Origin: Intestinimonas sp.
GTDB lineage: Bacteria; Bacillota; Clostridia; Oscillospirales; Oscillospiraceae
Reading direction: 5' to 3'
Length of the DNA: 35,594 nt
Assembly: GCA_022653075.1 (NCBI GenBank)
Contig: JALCSB010000018.1
Span: 1 to 35,594 of the forward strand
A model generated the notes under the pieces. It did not search any database and was not told where the DNA came from. It saw nothing but the letters and a program-made list of their open reading frames with translations. Positions 1 through 6,953 of this stretch are shown piece by piece. The translations under genes and the position numbers were made by a program. Positions within the stretch are counted from its first letter, which is position 1. Each line of letters begins with the position of its first letter.

Positions 1-86
1 TTCTCCAGACCATCGGTCATAATTGACATACCAAACAAAAAGGTGGCAATTGCCCCGACCAGGGTGATCACATCTGTTATACTCAA
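1..86 (-). CDS. Na/Pi-cotransporter family protein, N-terminal fragment
   Basis: Only the first 28 codons lie in the window; the gene runs off the left edge. It starts at a TTG (complement of 84-86) with AGGAGG eight bases upstream (95-100). The peptide begins MSITDVITLVGAIATFLFGM and continues SIMTDGLE. A hydrophobic helix followed by LFGMxxMxDGLE is the typical opening of bacterial PF02690 Na+/phosphate symporters (NptA/YjbB-like), which usually have eight or more membrane segments and often a C-terminal PhoU domain. Function is inferred from this short signature alone. It is transcribed away from the sirtuin gene, from a promoter at 169-197. Confidence 0.6.
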   Translation of the reverse strand, partial: MSITDVITLVGAIATFLFGMSIMTDGLE

Positions 87-145
87 CAGGTTTTCCTCCT
101 AATCTGACTCCCGTGTCAAATGGACCCGGTTGTGCAAAACAGTTT

Positions 146-175
146 TTGACGAAAAACATCTATGATAAATTATAT
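146..175 (+). promoter_or_regulatory. Candidate promoter for the sirtuin gene
   Basis: TTGACG (146-151) and TTATAT (170-175) are 18 bases apart. The predicted transcript would have an untranslated leader of about 230 bases before the sirtuin start at 412. That leader is A/T-rich, and I recognise no RNA motif in it. The rest of the 101-411 gap holds nothing else I can support. Confidence 0.4.
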
Positions 176-197
176 ACGCCTTTTTTTGCTACGTAAA
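169..197 (-). promoter_or_regulatory. Promoter for the Na/Pi-cotransporter gene
   Basis: On the minus strand TTTACG (192-197), a 17-base spacer and TATAAT (169-174) form a good SigA promoter. Its -10 box overlaps the -10 of a plus-strand promoter at 146-175, so the two would compete for polymerase. Confidence 0.5.
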
Positions 198-411
198 TGC
201 CGGGTAAAGCGCTTTCCTTAAGTTTTACATTCCAGCCAAAAGCAATGCGTTTTTTTAGAAAAAAACCGTCAAAAATCGGTAGCACCAATAAAAAAGGAGA
301 AAATAAGGAAATTTTCTTGCCTTTCCGCAGGTGTAAGCTTAAAATAAAAAGGAAAAAAATGACGGACCTGGCCGGCTCTGCCGGATGGGGTCTGGGAGGG
401 AAGGAACCGGT

Positions 412-1128
412 ATGAACGAAAATGTTGAACGGCTGCGTCAGTGGGTAAAGGGGAGCGGCAACATTGTTTTTTTCGGTGGCGCGGGTGTATCGACCGAAAG
501 TGGAATTCCGGATTTTCGCAGTGTGGACGGACTGTATCACCAACAGTTTGCCTATCCGCCGGAAATCATGTTGTCTCACAGCTTTTTCGTCCAGCATACC
601 GAGGAATTTTTCGATTTCTACCGTAAGAAAATGCTGGCACCGCAGGCGCGGCCCAACGCCGCCCATCGGAAACTGGCCGAGTGGGAGCAAGAAGGGAAGC
701 TGAAAGCCGTCATTACCCAGAATATTGATGGCTTACACCAGATGGCGGGCAGCCATGAGGTATTGGAGTTGCATGGTTCGGTCCACCGAAATTATTGCGA
801 AAAATGCCATAAATTTTATGGTATTGAGTCAGTTACGGGTACGTCGGGCATTCCGTACTGCACCTGCGGCGGTGTGATTAAGCCAGATGTGGTGTTGTAT
901 GAAGAGGAACTGGATAACCATGTGATGCAGCGTGCGATTCAGTATATCTGTCAGGCAGATGTACTTATTATTGGTGGTACTTCTCTGGTTGTTTATCCTG
1001 CGGCGGGCCTGATCGAAGCTTATCGGGGCGATAAGCTGGTACTGATCAATAAGAGTCCCACTGCTGTGGACCGGCGCGCCGACTTGGTGGTATCCGGGCC
1101 GATCGCAGAAATTTTGGGCGGCCTGTGA
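412..1128 (+). CDS. cobB: SIR2-family NAD-dependent protein deacylase
   Basis: This 238-residue sirtuin would remove acyl groups from lysines using NAD+, releasing nicotinamide and O-acyl-ADP-ribose in the cytoplasm. Family motifs appear in order: GAGVSTESGIPDFR (residues 23-36, NAD-binding loop), QNID (103-106), the catalytic His in LHGS (H121), the zinc-binding cysteines C129/C132 and C150/C152, and GGTSL in the second half of the Rossmann fold. Length is normal for a compact bacterial class III/U sirtuin. The ATG at 412 is preferred over an in-frame start at 385 because GGGAGGGAAGG lies just before it. It is monocistronic, closed by a terminator at 1143-1187. Whether it deacetylates or removes longer acyl groups cannot be told from the sequence. 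Confidence 0.93.
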   Translation: MNENVERLRQWVKGSGNIVFFGGAGVSTESGIPDFRSVDGLYHQQFAYPPEIMLSHSFFVQHTEEFFDFYRKKMLAPQARPNAAHRKLAEWEQEGKLKAVITQNIDGLHQMAGSHEVLELHGSVHRNYCEKCHKFYGIESVTGTSGIPYCTCGGVIKPDVVLYEEELDNHVMQRAIQYICQADVLIIGGTSLVVYPAAGLIEAYRGDKLVLINKSPTAVDRRADLVVSGPIAEILGGL

Positions 1129-1142
1129 GTTAAGAAATCTGC

Positions 1143-1187
1143 AAAAGTGCCGAATATTCCTAATGTAGGAATATTCGGCACTTTTTT
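1143..1187. terminator. Bidirectional intrinsic terminator
   Basis: A perfect 20-base stem (1143-1162 with 1166-1185) closes on an ATG triloop. It has a T run on the plus side and an A run on the left, so it can end both the sirtuin transcript and the convergent DUF4230 transcript. Confidence 0.92.
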
Positions 1188-1190
1188 GGA

Positions 1191-1826
1191 CTATTTGGAG
1201 GAACTGCGAACCGTCAGGGTATAGCTTTCGGGCAGGGCAGAGGAGAGAAACTGCTCTACGCTGCTCTCCGCTTTCTCCTGTGCCTGCGTAAGAAGTCCCC
1301 GGTCGGTGGCTTTCTGCTCCATGACCGCCTTCTGGTCCTGACGGAAAGAGCTGTAGTCTTCCACAGTAAAGGGATTAAAAATGCTGGTCTGCTCGTTGAA
1401 AATCTTGATGCTGCCTTCGTCAATCTCGTGGGAAAGAATTTTAGCCTCCGGCAGTGTAACAGTAACAGAAGTGCCGTTTACTACAACCTCTGCCAGGGAA
1501 AAATCGATCCCCGCTTTGATGACGCCGTCATAGGTCAGGATAAACCGCTTGGTGGTAAAAGGAAGGGTGACGCCATAGAACACATTGCTGTTCTCAAACT
1601 GCGCCATATTCGTATACATAAAATTCACTGTGGCCAGCTCGCTGATCTGTGCAAGTGAATTTTCAAGGACGATCGAGGACAGCTCATTTTTCTCCGCCTT
1701 TTTTCCGGCAGCGGTTATGGTACCGCCAATCCAGCACACGCCACCGATCAGAATTGCGGCCAGTGCCAGCGACAGAGCCCGGAGGGGCATATGGGGAATG
1801 AAATGAATTTTTCCTGAAGTTTCCAT
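1191..1826 (-). CDS. DUF4230 domain-containing membrane protein
   Basis: The protein has 211 residues. A short cytoplasmic N-terminus and one membrane helix (about residues 14-36, rich in Ala/Leu/Ile with WIGG) are followed by an extracytoplasmic domain. That domain has the DUF4230 pattern of alternating beta strands (LATVNFMYTN, RFILTYDGVIKAGIDFS, VTVTLPEAKILSHEID) and a C-terminal helical segment rich in Gln, Ala and Glu. The function of DUF4230 is unknown. The start at 1826 is chosen because AAGGG lies about 11 bases upstream; an in-frame ATG at 1883 has no ribosome site. It converges on the sirtuin gene and shares its terminator. No clear neighbour-based role. Confidence 0.75.
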   Translation of the reverse strand: METSGKIHFIPHMPLRALSLALAAILIGGVCWIGGTITAAGKKAEKNELSSIVLENSLAQISELATVNFMYTNMAQFENSNVFYGVTLPFTTKRFILTYDGVIKAGIDFSLAEVVVNGTSVTVTLPEAKILSHEIDEGSIKIFNEQTSIFNPFTVEDYSSFRQDQKAVMEQKATDRGLLTQAQEKAESSVEQFLSSALPESYTLTVRSSSK

Positions 1827-1997
1827 GCTGGAATGTTCCCTTCTGAAGATGGCGCGGTTTCTTGTACCGACGTAATCCAACATAATAATTCAATAAACTC
1901 GTGGTAGTGTATCATATCGGAAGGGGGAAAAGCAAGCTGCAGGCTAAAAAACAGGGTACATATTTGAACCTATAAATTACAATTTTCTGAGACTGCA

Positions 1998-2026
1998 TTG
2001 ACAATTTCCTGAAAGATAAGTATGAT
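1998..2026 (+). promoter_or_regulatory. SigA promoter of the polysaccharide-regulation operon
   Basis: TTGACA (1998-2003), a 17-base spacer and TATGAT (2021-2026) form a near-consensus promoter. The transcript should begin near 2033, giving about 90 bases before the small ORF at 2123 and about 145 before the Wzz-like gene. The leader contains two small hairpins, GGTAA/TTACC near 2058-2070 and GGGCA/TGCCC near 2091-2105, neither followed by a T run. The 1827-2178 interval holds nothing else I can support. Confidence 0.8.
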
Positions 2027-2122
2027 ATAGTAATAAAGGTTAATTTAAGAAAAGAAGGTAATTTTACCGTCCGTATCCAGCTTATTGTGGGGCAAAGATG
2101 CCCAGCCTTAAGGGGGAAGTGT

Positions 2123-2182
2123 ATGTGGAAAATGGGCTACGGACATGCGGAACGTTACAAGCGCGGGAGCAATGATGAATGA
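2123..2182 (+). CDS. Possible 19-residue leader peptide coupled to the Wzz-like gene
   Basis: An ATG preceded by AAGGGGGAAGTGT opens a 19-codon frame reading MWKMGYGHAERYKRGSNDE. It ends in a TGA that overlaps the ATG of the next gene (ATGA, 2179-2182). Its ribosome site is better than that of the downstream gene. That arrangement suggests translational coupling, in which ribosomes ending here restart on the chain-length regulator. The peptide has no recognisable family and could be incidental. The evidence is position, ribosome site and overlap only. Confidence 0.4.
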   Translation: MWKMGYGHAERYKRGSNDE

Positions 2183-2880
2183 ACGAAGAGATAGACTTAA
2201 AAAAGCTTCTTGCAATTATCCGTCAAAAATTCGCGATGATTGTACTGTGTACCTGCGTTATTGGGGTAGGTACGTTTCTGGTTAATGAATTTTTAATTAC
2301 GCCTGTATATTCTGCATCGGCGTCTATGTATGTTTATAACGGAAAGAAGGGGGCTGGTGACACTGTTACCACCACTGAACTGAATGCATCTCAGCAGTTG
2401 GTGCAGACCTATATAGTTGTCCTTAGCAGCGATACGGTGCTTAATCAGGTTTCCGAGCAGCTTAATGGCGCTTATACTCCGGATGAAATCCGCAAAATGC
2501 TGACTGCCTCTGATATTAGCGGTACAGAAGCGTTTCAAGTTACGATTACAAACGAGAATCCTGATACGGCCCAGGAGATAGCCAATACCATTGCCCGTGT
2601 GGCCCCCGATGAGATCATTCGGGTGGTTAAGGCGGGTGCGGTGGAGGTTATCGACTATGCTACGCGTCCTGTGGAGCCATCTGCCCCCCACACCATCCGG
2701 AACACCGCGATTGGGGTGTTGCTGGGGCTGGTGCTGTCTACAACAGTCTTTGTCCTGCTGGCAATGCTGGATACGGCAATCCGGAGCGAGGAGGATCTGA
2801 CCAACCAGTTTAACATTCCTATTTTGGGCGTCATCCCGTCGCTGACCGAGCGGGAGAGTGGGGGAGGACGGAAGGCATGA
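2179..2880 (+). CDS. Wzz/CpsC-type chain-length determinant, activator of the tyrosine kinase
   Basis: This 233-residue polysaccharide co-polymerase belongs to the Wzz/YveK/CpsC family. Membrane helix one spans about residues 18-38. An extracytoplasmic domain of roughly 130 residues begins PVYSASASMYVYN. A Pro-containing stretch (RPVEPSAPHT) precedes membrane helix two (about 172-195), followed by a short cytoplasmic tail. In Bacillota this protein binds and activates the separately encoded CpsD kinase and controls polymer length. The split kinase/activator arrangement is kept here: its stop overlaps the start of cpsD by four bases (ATGA, 2877-2880). Confidence 0.9.
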   Translation: MNEEIDLKKLLAIIRQKFAMIVLCTCVIGVGTFLVNEFLITPVYSASASMYVYNGKKGAGDTVTTTELNASQQLVQTYIVVLSSDTVLNQVSEQLNGAYTPDEIRKMLTASDISGTEAFQVTITNENPDTAQEIANTIARVAPDEIIRVVKAGAVEVIDYATRPVEPSAPHTIRNTAIGVLLGLVLSTTVFVLLAMLDTAIRSEEDLTNQFNIPILGVIPSLTERESGGGRKA

Positions 2881-3707
2881 AGAATCCGATGGCAAGATTC
2901 GCAAACAAAAGAAAAACGTCAGAGCAGCAGGCGTCGGCCATCCAGCTTAGGTACTGTCTTTTAAATGATAAAAGCCCCTTTGCCATAGCCGAGGCGTATA
3001 AGGCGATGCGCACCAATCTTTTATTTACCCGCAGAGGAGAAAAATGCCAGCGTGTGGTCTTTACCAGTTCTTTCGCCGGAGAAGGAAAGACCATTAATTG
3101 CGCAAATCTCGCCATTACGTTGGCGCAGAACGGCCAGAAGGTTTTGCTCATCGATGCGGACCTGCGGCGTCCGCGCATGTACAAGCTGTTTCACGTCAAT
3201 AACAACGTGGGGTTGTCGGAGATGCTGGCGGGGCTGACGGATTGGCAGGAAAGCGGCGATCACAGCCAGGTCCCGCCGTTCCAGACCGGTTACCACAATC
3301 TCTGGCTGATCCCCTCCGGCCGCAGGCCGCCGAACCCGGCTGAACTTTTGGCCTCACCCCTGATGAAGAAAATTCTGGATGGCATGTCGGAGCAATTCGA
3401 CATAATTCTGATTGACGCTCCACCGGTCTCTGTGGTGACCGATGCAGCCGTGCTGGCCAAGGACGTTCACGGCTATATTCTGGTGGTCCGGGCCGGTGTT
3501 ACGACGATGGAGGACCTTCGTGCCACCGTGTTGAAGTTGGAGCAGCTTAAGGTAAACATTATCGGTTTTATTCTTAACGATCTGGACGCGAAAAGCGGCT
3601 CCTATAAATATTCCAGTTATCATTCCAATAAATACGGATATGAAAAATATGCCTATGGTGCCGACCAATTGGCCGCGCAGGATGAGACAGGCGGCGAATC
3701 TGAATGA
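2877..3707 (+). CDS. cpsD: CpsD/CapB-type bacterial tyrosine kinase
   Basis: This 276-residue cytoplasmic BY-kinase autophosphorylates on tyrosines using ATP and cycles with the Wzz-like activator and the phosphatase encoded next to it. Visible motifs are Walker A SSFAGEGKT (64-72), Walker A' LLIDADLRRP (90-99), Walker B IILIDAPP (176-183), and a C-terminal tyrosine cluster with seven Tyr between 243 and 260 (SYKYSSYHSNKYGYEKYAYG). That cluster is the expected phosphorylation tail. Length is typical, though slightly extended at the N-terminus. It overlaps both neighbours by four bases, so the three proteins are likely made in fixed ratio. Confidence 0.94.
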   Translation: MKNPMARFANKRKTSEQQASAIQLRYCLLNDKSPFAIAEAYKAMRTNLLFTRRGEKCQRVVFTSSFAGEGKTINCANLAITLAQNGQKVLLIDADLRRPRMYKLFHVNNNVGLSEMLAGLTDWQESGDHSQVPPFQTGYHNLWLIPSGRRPPNPAELLASPLMKKILDGMSEQFDIILIDAPPVSVVTDAAVLAKDVHGYILVVRAGVTTMEDLRATVLKLEQLKVNIIGFILNDLDAKSGSYKYSSYHSNKYGYEKYAYGADQLAAQDETGGESE

Positions 3708-4384
3708 CCTGCATTGATTTTCACGCGCATATACTGCCGCGGGCTGACCACGGAAGCGACAGCACGATTACTTCGCTTGGTCAGCTGGAACAGGCGGAGA
3801 AGACGGGCGTGGAAATCGTAGTGGCTACGCCCCATTTTTACCCGGGCAGGCATCAAATCCAGTCGTTTATCCATCGCCGCGAGGCGGCGCTCAATACCAT
3901 TACCGCGGCCTACCGTGGTTCTATACGTATTATTCCGGCTGCGGAGGTGCTCTTGTGTGAAGGACTTCAGAATTTGCACGAGCTTCCGGAGCTGTGTGTT
4001 CGTGGAACCAAAACCCTGATGCTGGAGATGTCTGCGCCCCCTTGGTCGGCGCGGCAGGTTGATACACTTGATGCGGTGCGGGAGGCGGGGTACCAGATCG
4101 TTTTGGTTCACCCCGACCGATTTCCATATAAGCAGGTGGAAAAGCTATTTGCCCTTGGCTTTCGAGGGCAGCTCAACGCCGAGGGACTGTGCCGGCTCAG
4201 CAGCCGCCGGCGGGCTCTGCGTTGGGTGGATCAGGGCTACATTCTAGCTTTGGGCAGTGATGTCCACGGCTTGGGTGTACATTATCGTCAGTATGCGCAT
4301 GCGTTGAAGCTGTTAGGGCCGCGTCAGATTTCCCTGATGGAGACAGCGCGGGCGTTGCTGGATAAAACAGGGACAAACTTATGA
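3704..4384 (+). CDS. cpsB: CpsB/YwqE-type PHP-domain protein-tyrosine phosphatase
   Basis: This 226-residue metal-dependent phosphatase of the PHP fold is predicted to dephosphorylate the CpsD tyrosine tail. Metal-ligand positions are all present: D5/H7/H9 in DFHAHILP, H44 in TPHF, E81 in AAEVLL, E108, H136 in VHPDRF, and D186/H188 in GSDVHG. The usual DDG after the first motif reads ADHG here, a small departure from the commonest CpsB sequence. Its start overlaps cpsD by four bases (ATGA). The context of activator, kinase and phosphatase makes the assignment firm. Activity on other phosphoproteins is possible. Confidence 0.9.
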   Translation: MTCIDFHAHILPRADHGSDSTITSLGQLEQAEKTGVEIVVATPHFYPGRHQIQSFIHRREAALNTITAAYRGSIRIIPAAEVLLCEGLQNLHELPELCVRGTKTLMLEMSAPPWSARQVDTLDAVREAGYQIVLVHPDRFPYKQVEKLFALGFRGQLNAEGLCRLSSRRRALRWVDQGYILALGSDVHGLGVHYRQYAHALKLLGPRQISLMETARALLDKTGTNL

Positions 4385-4407
4385 TGTAACGAGGAGGATG
4401 ATTTTTA

Positions 4408-6168
4408 ATGAAAAGGCTTCGGGTATTTCTTTCGATGCTGGTTACTCTGGCAGTCCTGACCGTTGGTGTACAGGCGGCTGCGGTTTCCGATTTCAACGAT
4501 ATGCCGGCGGAGGGTGTTTGGTCGCATGACGCGCTGACCTACGCTGTGAAGAACGGCTTGCTTACCGGTTACGGAGACGGTGATCTCGCACCGGATGCGG
4601 TGATGACCCGCGCCGAGGTGGCGACGATTCTTAACCGCGTGTTTGGAGCTACGGTACAGGCGGATGCCTCGGCGTATACCGACCTGCCGGCCGATGCATG
4701 GTATACTTCTGAATTCCAGAAAGCGATTCAGATGCACACCTTTGCAGGAGCGGACGGCAAGATGCGTCCGGAGGCCCCCATCACCCGGGAAGAGGCATTT
4801 ACAGTGCTGGCCCGCGTGATGCTTTTGTCCGATAATACCGAGGACAATGCGGCCCTGAGCCAGAATTATTCCGATGCGGATCAGGTGTCTAACTGGGCGA
4901 AGGCAAGCCTTTCCACTTTGACGGCTAAGGGTTATATCAGCGGCAGCGATGGAAAGATCAATCCCAAGAGTGATGTTACCCGTGCTGAATTTGCACAGGT
5001 TATGTACAATATGATTGCGGGCTACGTGGATAAAGGCCAGACTCTGACCGAAGTCCCCGAGGGCAATGTGGTCCTGCGCAGCGATGACGTGACACTCAAG
5101 GGCGTGACCGTGACGGGCGATCTGATCGTCGGTGATGGTGTGGGCGAAGGCAATGTGTACCTAGAGGATGTCCACATTAAGGGTCGCCTTGTAATTCGCG
5201 GCGGCGGCACTCAATGCATCGTGGCTTCCGGAAGTACTACGGTCGATGGGGGCGCTGCATCCGGCAAGACCGCGTCTCCTGTGTTGGTCAAGTGGAATTC
5301 CACGGCACAGAATCTGGATCTCAAGGTTTGCGAAGGCAGCTCTGATGTGATTCTTACAGGTAAATTTAACCAGATTCAGGTCGCGGGTAGTGAAATGAAG
5401 GTTTCTCTGGAAAACGCAGAGGTGAATAAACTAAACGTGAGCGGCGAAAACACGCAGGTCACTGCGGATACCGAGAGCACGGTTCAAAATGCAGTCGTAG
5501 AGAAGGCCGCCGCAGGAGCGGAAGTCACCTTTACGGCGAGTAAGGGCAAGACGGTTACCCTGACCGGCGACGGCCAGAACGACCAGATCTATGCACCGTC
5601 TACATCCACGTCTACGTCTACCTCTACAGGCGGCAGTGGCGGTTCTTCTTCGGCGCCTACCCTCAGCTGGGACGACCTGACAGATCTAAAGTTTATTATT
5701 ACCTATAATAGCGGTACCGCAAATGATACAACGGCAACCTTTGATACTACAGTGGACGAGACGAGTAACCACTCTGTACTAATTGACCTAAGCGACACTG
5801 ACGTGTATCCGAATGCTGCGGAGATTAAGTCCGGTACGTTAGAGGCTACCATGGCGAATGGTGCCACAGTGACACTGGATGTGGGTTACGATACCTTTAC
5901 TGCCAATCAGGAGTATACGATCTCCCAGTTCTTGGGCACAAGCGATTCTGCCTACAGTGCGGCTGACATGACGGTTGGTACCATGCGGACCCTTATGAAC
6001 AATTTCAGCACCTACTTTGAAAGCTATAAGACACAATGGGAAACCGACACCGGTAAGACATGGCCGTCAGCCATTGATTTTGAAGACGGCGCGGCTGTGG
6101 TGACTGGCAAACTGACCGCTACTGGTTATAAGGGAAGCTTGTCTTATGTGCTGAATCTGAATTGGTAA
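4408..6168 (+). CDS. SLH-domain surface protein
   Basis: This 586-residue secreted protein begins with a classic signal peptide (MKRLRVFLSMLVTLAVLTVG, cleavage near VQAAA). Three SLH modules follow at about residues 28-75, 88-140 and 150-205, each with the FxDxxxxxW/A and TRAE(V/F)A pattern. They would bind pyruvylated secondary cell-wall polymer. Residues about 210-395 are rich in short Val/Thr/Gly strands resembling a right-handed beta-helix. A TSTSTSTSTGGSGGSSS linker (about 395-415) leads to a C-terminal domain of about 170 residues that I do not recognise. GAGGAGG precedes the ATG, and the gene lies 23 bases after cpsB. Its place in a polysaccharide operon suggests a role in anchoring or displaying the polymer. 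That role is inference. Confidence 0.88.
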   Translation: MKRLRVFLSMLVTLAVLTVGVQAAAVSDFNDMPAEGVWSHDALTYAVKNGLLTGYGDGDLAPDAVMTRAEVATILNRVFGATVQADASAYTDLPADAWYTSEFQKAIQMHTFAGADGKMRPEAPITREEAFTVLARVMLLSDNTEDNAALSQNYSDADQVSNWAKASLSTLTAKGYISGSDGKINPKSDVTRAEFAQVMYNMIAGYVDKGQTLTEVPEGNVVLRSDDVTLKGVTVTGDLIVGDGVGEGNVYLEDVHIKGRLVIRGGGTQCIVASGSTTVDGGAASGKTASPVLVKWNSTAQNLDLKVCEGSSDVILTGKFNQIQVAGSEMKVSLENAEVNKLNVSGENTQVTADTESTVQNAVVEKAAAGAEVTFTASKGKTVTLTGDGQNDQIYAPSTSTSTSTSTGGSGGSSSAPTLSWDDLTDLKFIITYNSGTANDTTATFDTTVDETSNHSVLIDLSDTDVYPNAAEIKSGTLEATMANGATVTLDVGYDTFTANQEYTISQFLGTSDSAYSAADMTVGTMRTLMNNFSTYFESYKTQWETDTGKTWPSAIDFEDGAAVVTGKLTATGYKGSLSYVLNLNW

Positions 6169-6181
6169 CAGTACTGTAAAT

Positions 6182-6916
6182 ATGAAACGGCAAAAACGGC
6201 GAATCGTTCCGATCGTTTTGCTTATACTTGCGGTGATAGCAGCCGGCGTGGTCTTCTGGCAGAGAGAAAACCTGGAGGCCATCCGGCTGCTTGCCGGTAA
6301 AAGCAGTGGAGAACTGGCGGATGAGATTGAGGCGCAGCAGCAGCAGACCCAGAAGGCGATGGAATCCTATGGAGACCTGGGTGTGCGTGATCTGACTCCG
6401 GAGGAAGAATCGGAGCTGATCCAAGGTACGCTGACGGTGGAGGAGGCGGTCGGCCGCATCACCAATTCCACAGACGCACCCGCACAGGCACAATCGGATA
6501 CGGAATCCGCGGACACACCCACGCAGACGCAACAGCCTGATGCGGAAGGAGAGCAGAGGGCTGGAGCCGAGGAAACGCGCGAGGTGGTAAGCCGCTATGT
6601 GGCACAGATGTACACAATCAAAGCGCAGTTCCTGGGAAAGCTGAACCAACTGTATGAGGCGGCAAAGAGCGATTATCTGGCACTGCCTGCGGCGGAGCGG
6701 ACAGACTCCAAAAAGCGGAGCATTGCCATGCACTATGCAGTGGAAGCCTCCGCGATGGAGTCGGACTGTGACGATCAGGTAAACGCAGTTCTGGAAAGCC
6801 TGACCGCAGAACTAAAGCAGTGTGGTGCCGATATCTCAATTGTAGATACCATTCGTCAGTCTTATGAGGATCAGAAGGCATTGAAAAAAGCATATTATAT
6901 GAGTTTGCTTAGCTGA
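6182..6916 (+). CDS. Membrane-anchored protein of unknown function
   Basis: The protein has 244 residues and no family I recognise. A basic N-terminus (MKRQKRR) leads into one membrane helix (about 8-27). A charged, helix-rich region follows with a Gln run (EAQQQQTQ) and then a low-complexity acidic/Thr/Gln stretch (about 95-125). A second alpha-helical domain (about 128-244) may form a coiled coil. The start lies only 13 bases after the SLH gene, with no purine-rich ribosome site in front, so it may depend on translation from upstream. Topology suggests a membrane-tethered extracytoplasmic stalk. Neighbours suggest an envelope or polysaccharide role, but nothing more specific can be said. 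Confidence 0.75.
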   Translation: MKRQKRRIVPIVLLILAVIAAGVVFWQRENLEAIRLLAGKSSGELADEIEAQQQQTQKAMESYGDLGVRDLTPEEESELIQGTLTVEEAVGRITNSTDAPAQAQSDTESADTPTQTQQPDAEGEQRAGAEETREVVSRYVAQMYTIKAQFLGKLNQLYEAAKSDYLALPAAERTDSKKRSIAMHYAVEASAMESDCDDQVNAVLESLTAELKQCGADISIVDTIRQSYEDQKALKKAYYMSLLS

Positions 6917-6953
6917 AAACATTGGATGCGGTGATGGCCATGGGAGTGAGAAT

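Noticed and set aside
2033-2122. Cyclic-di-GMP (GEMM) riboswitch in the polysaccharide operon leader
   Set aside because: A GGGGCAAAGATGCCC hairpin prompted the idea, but the conserved GEMM segments (GGGCAAACC, GGGACGCAAAGCC and the second stem) are missing.
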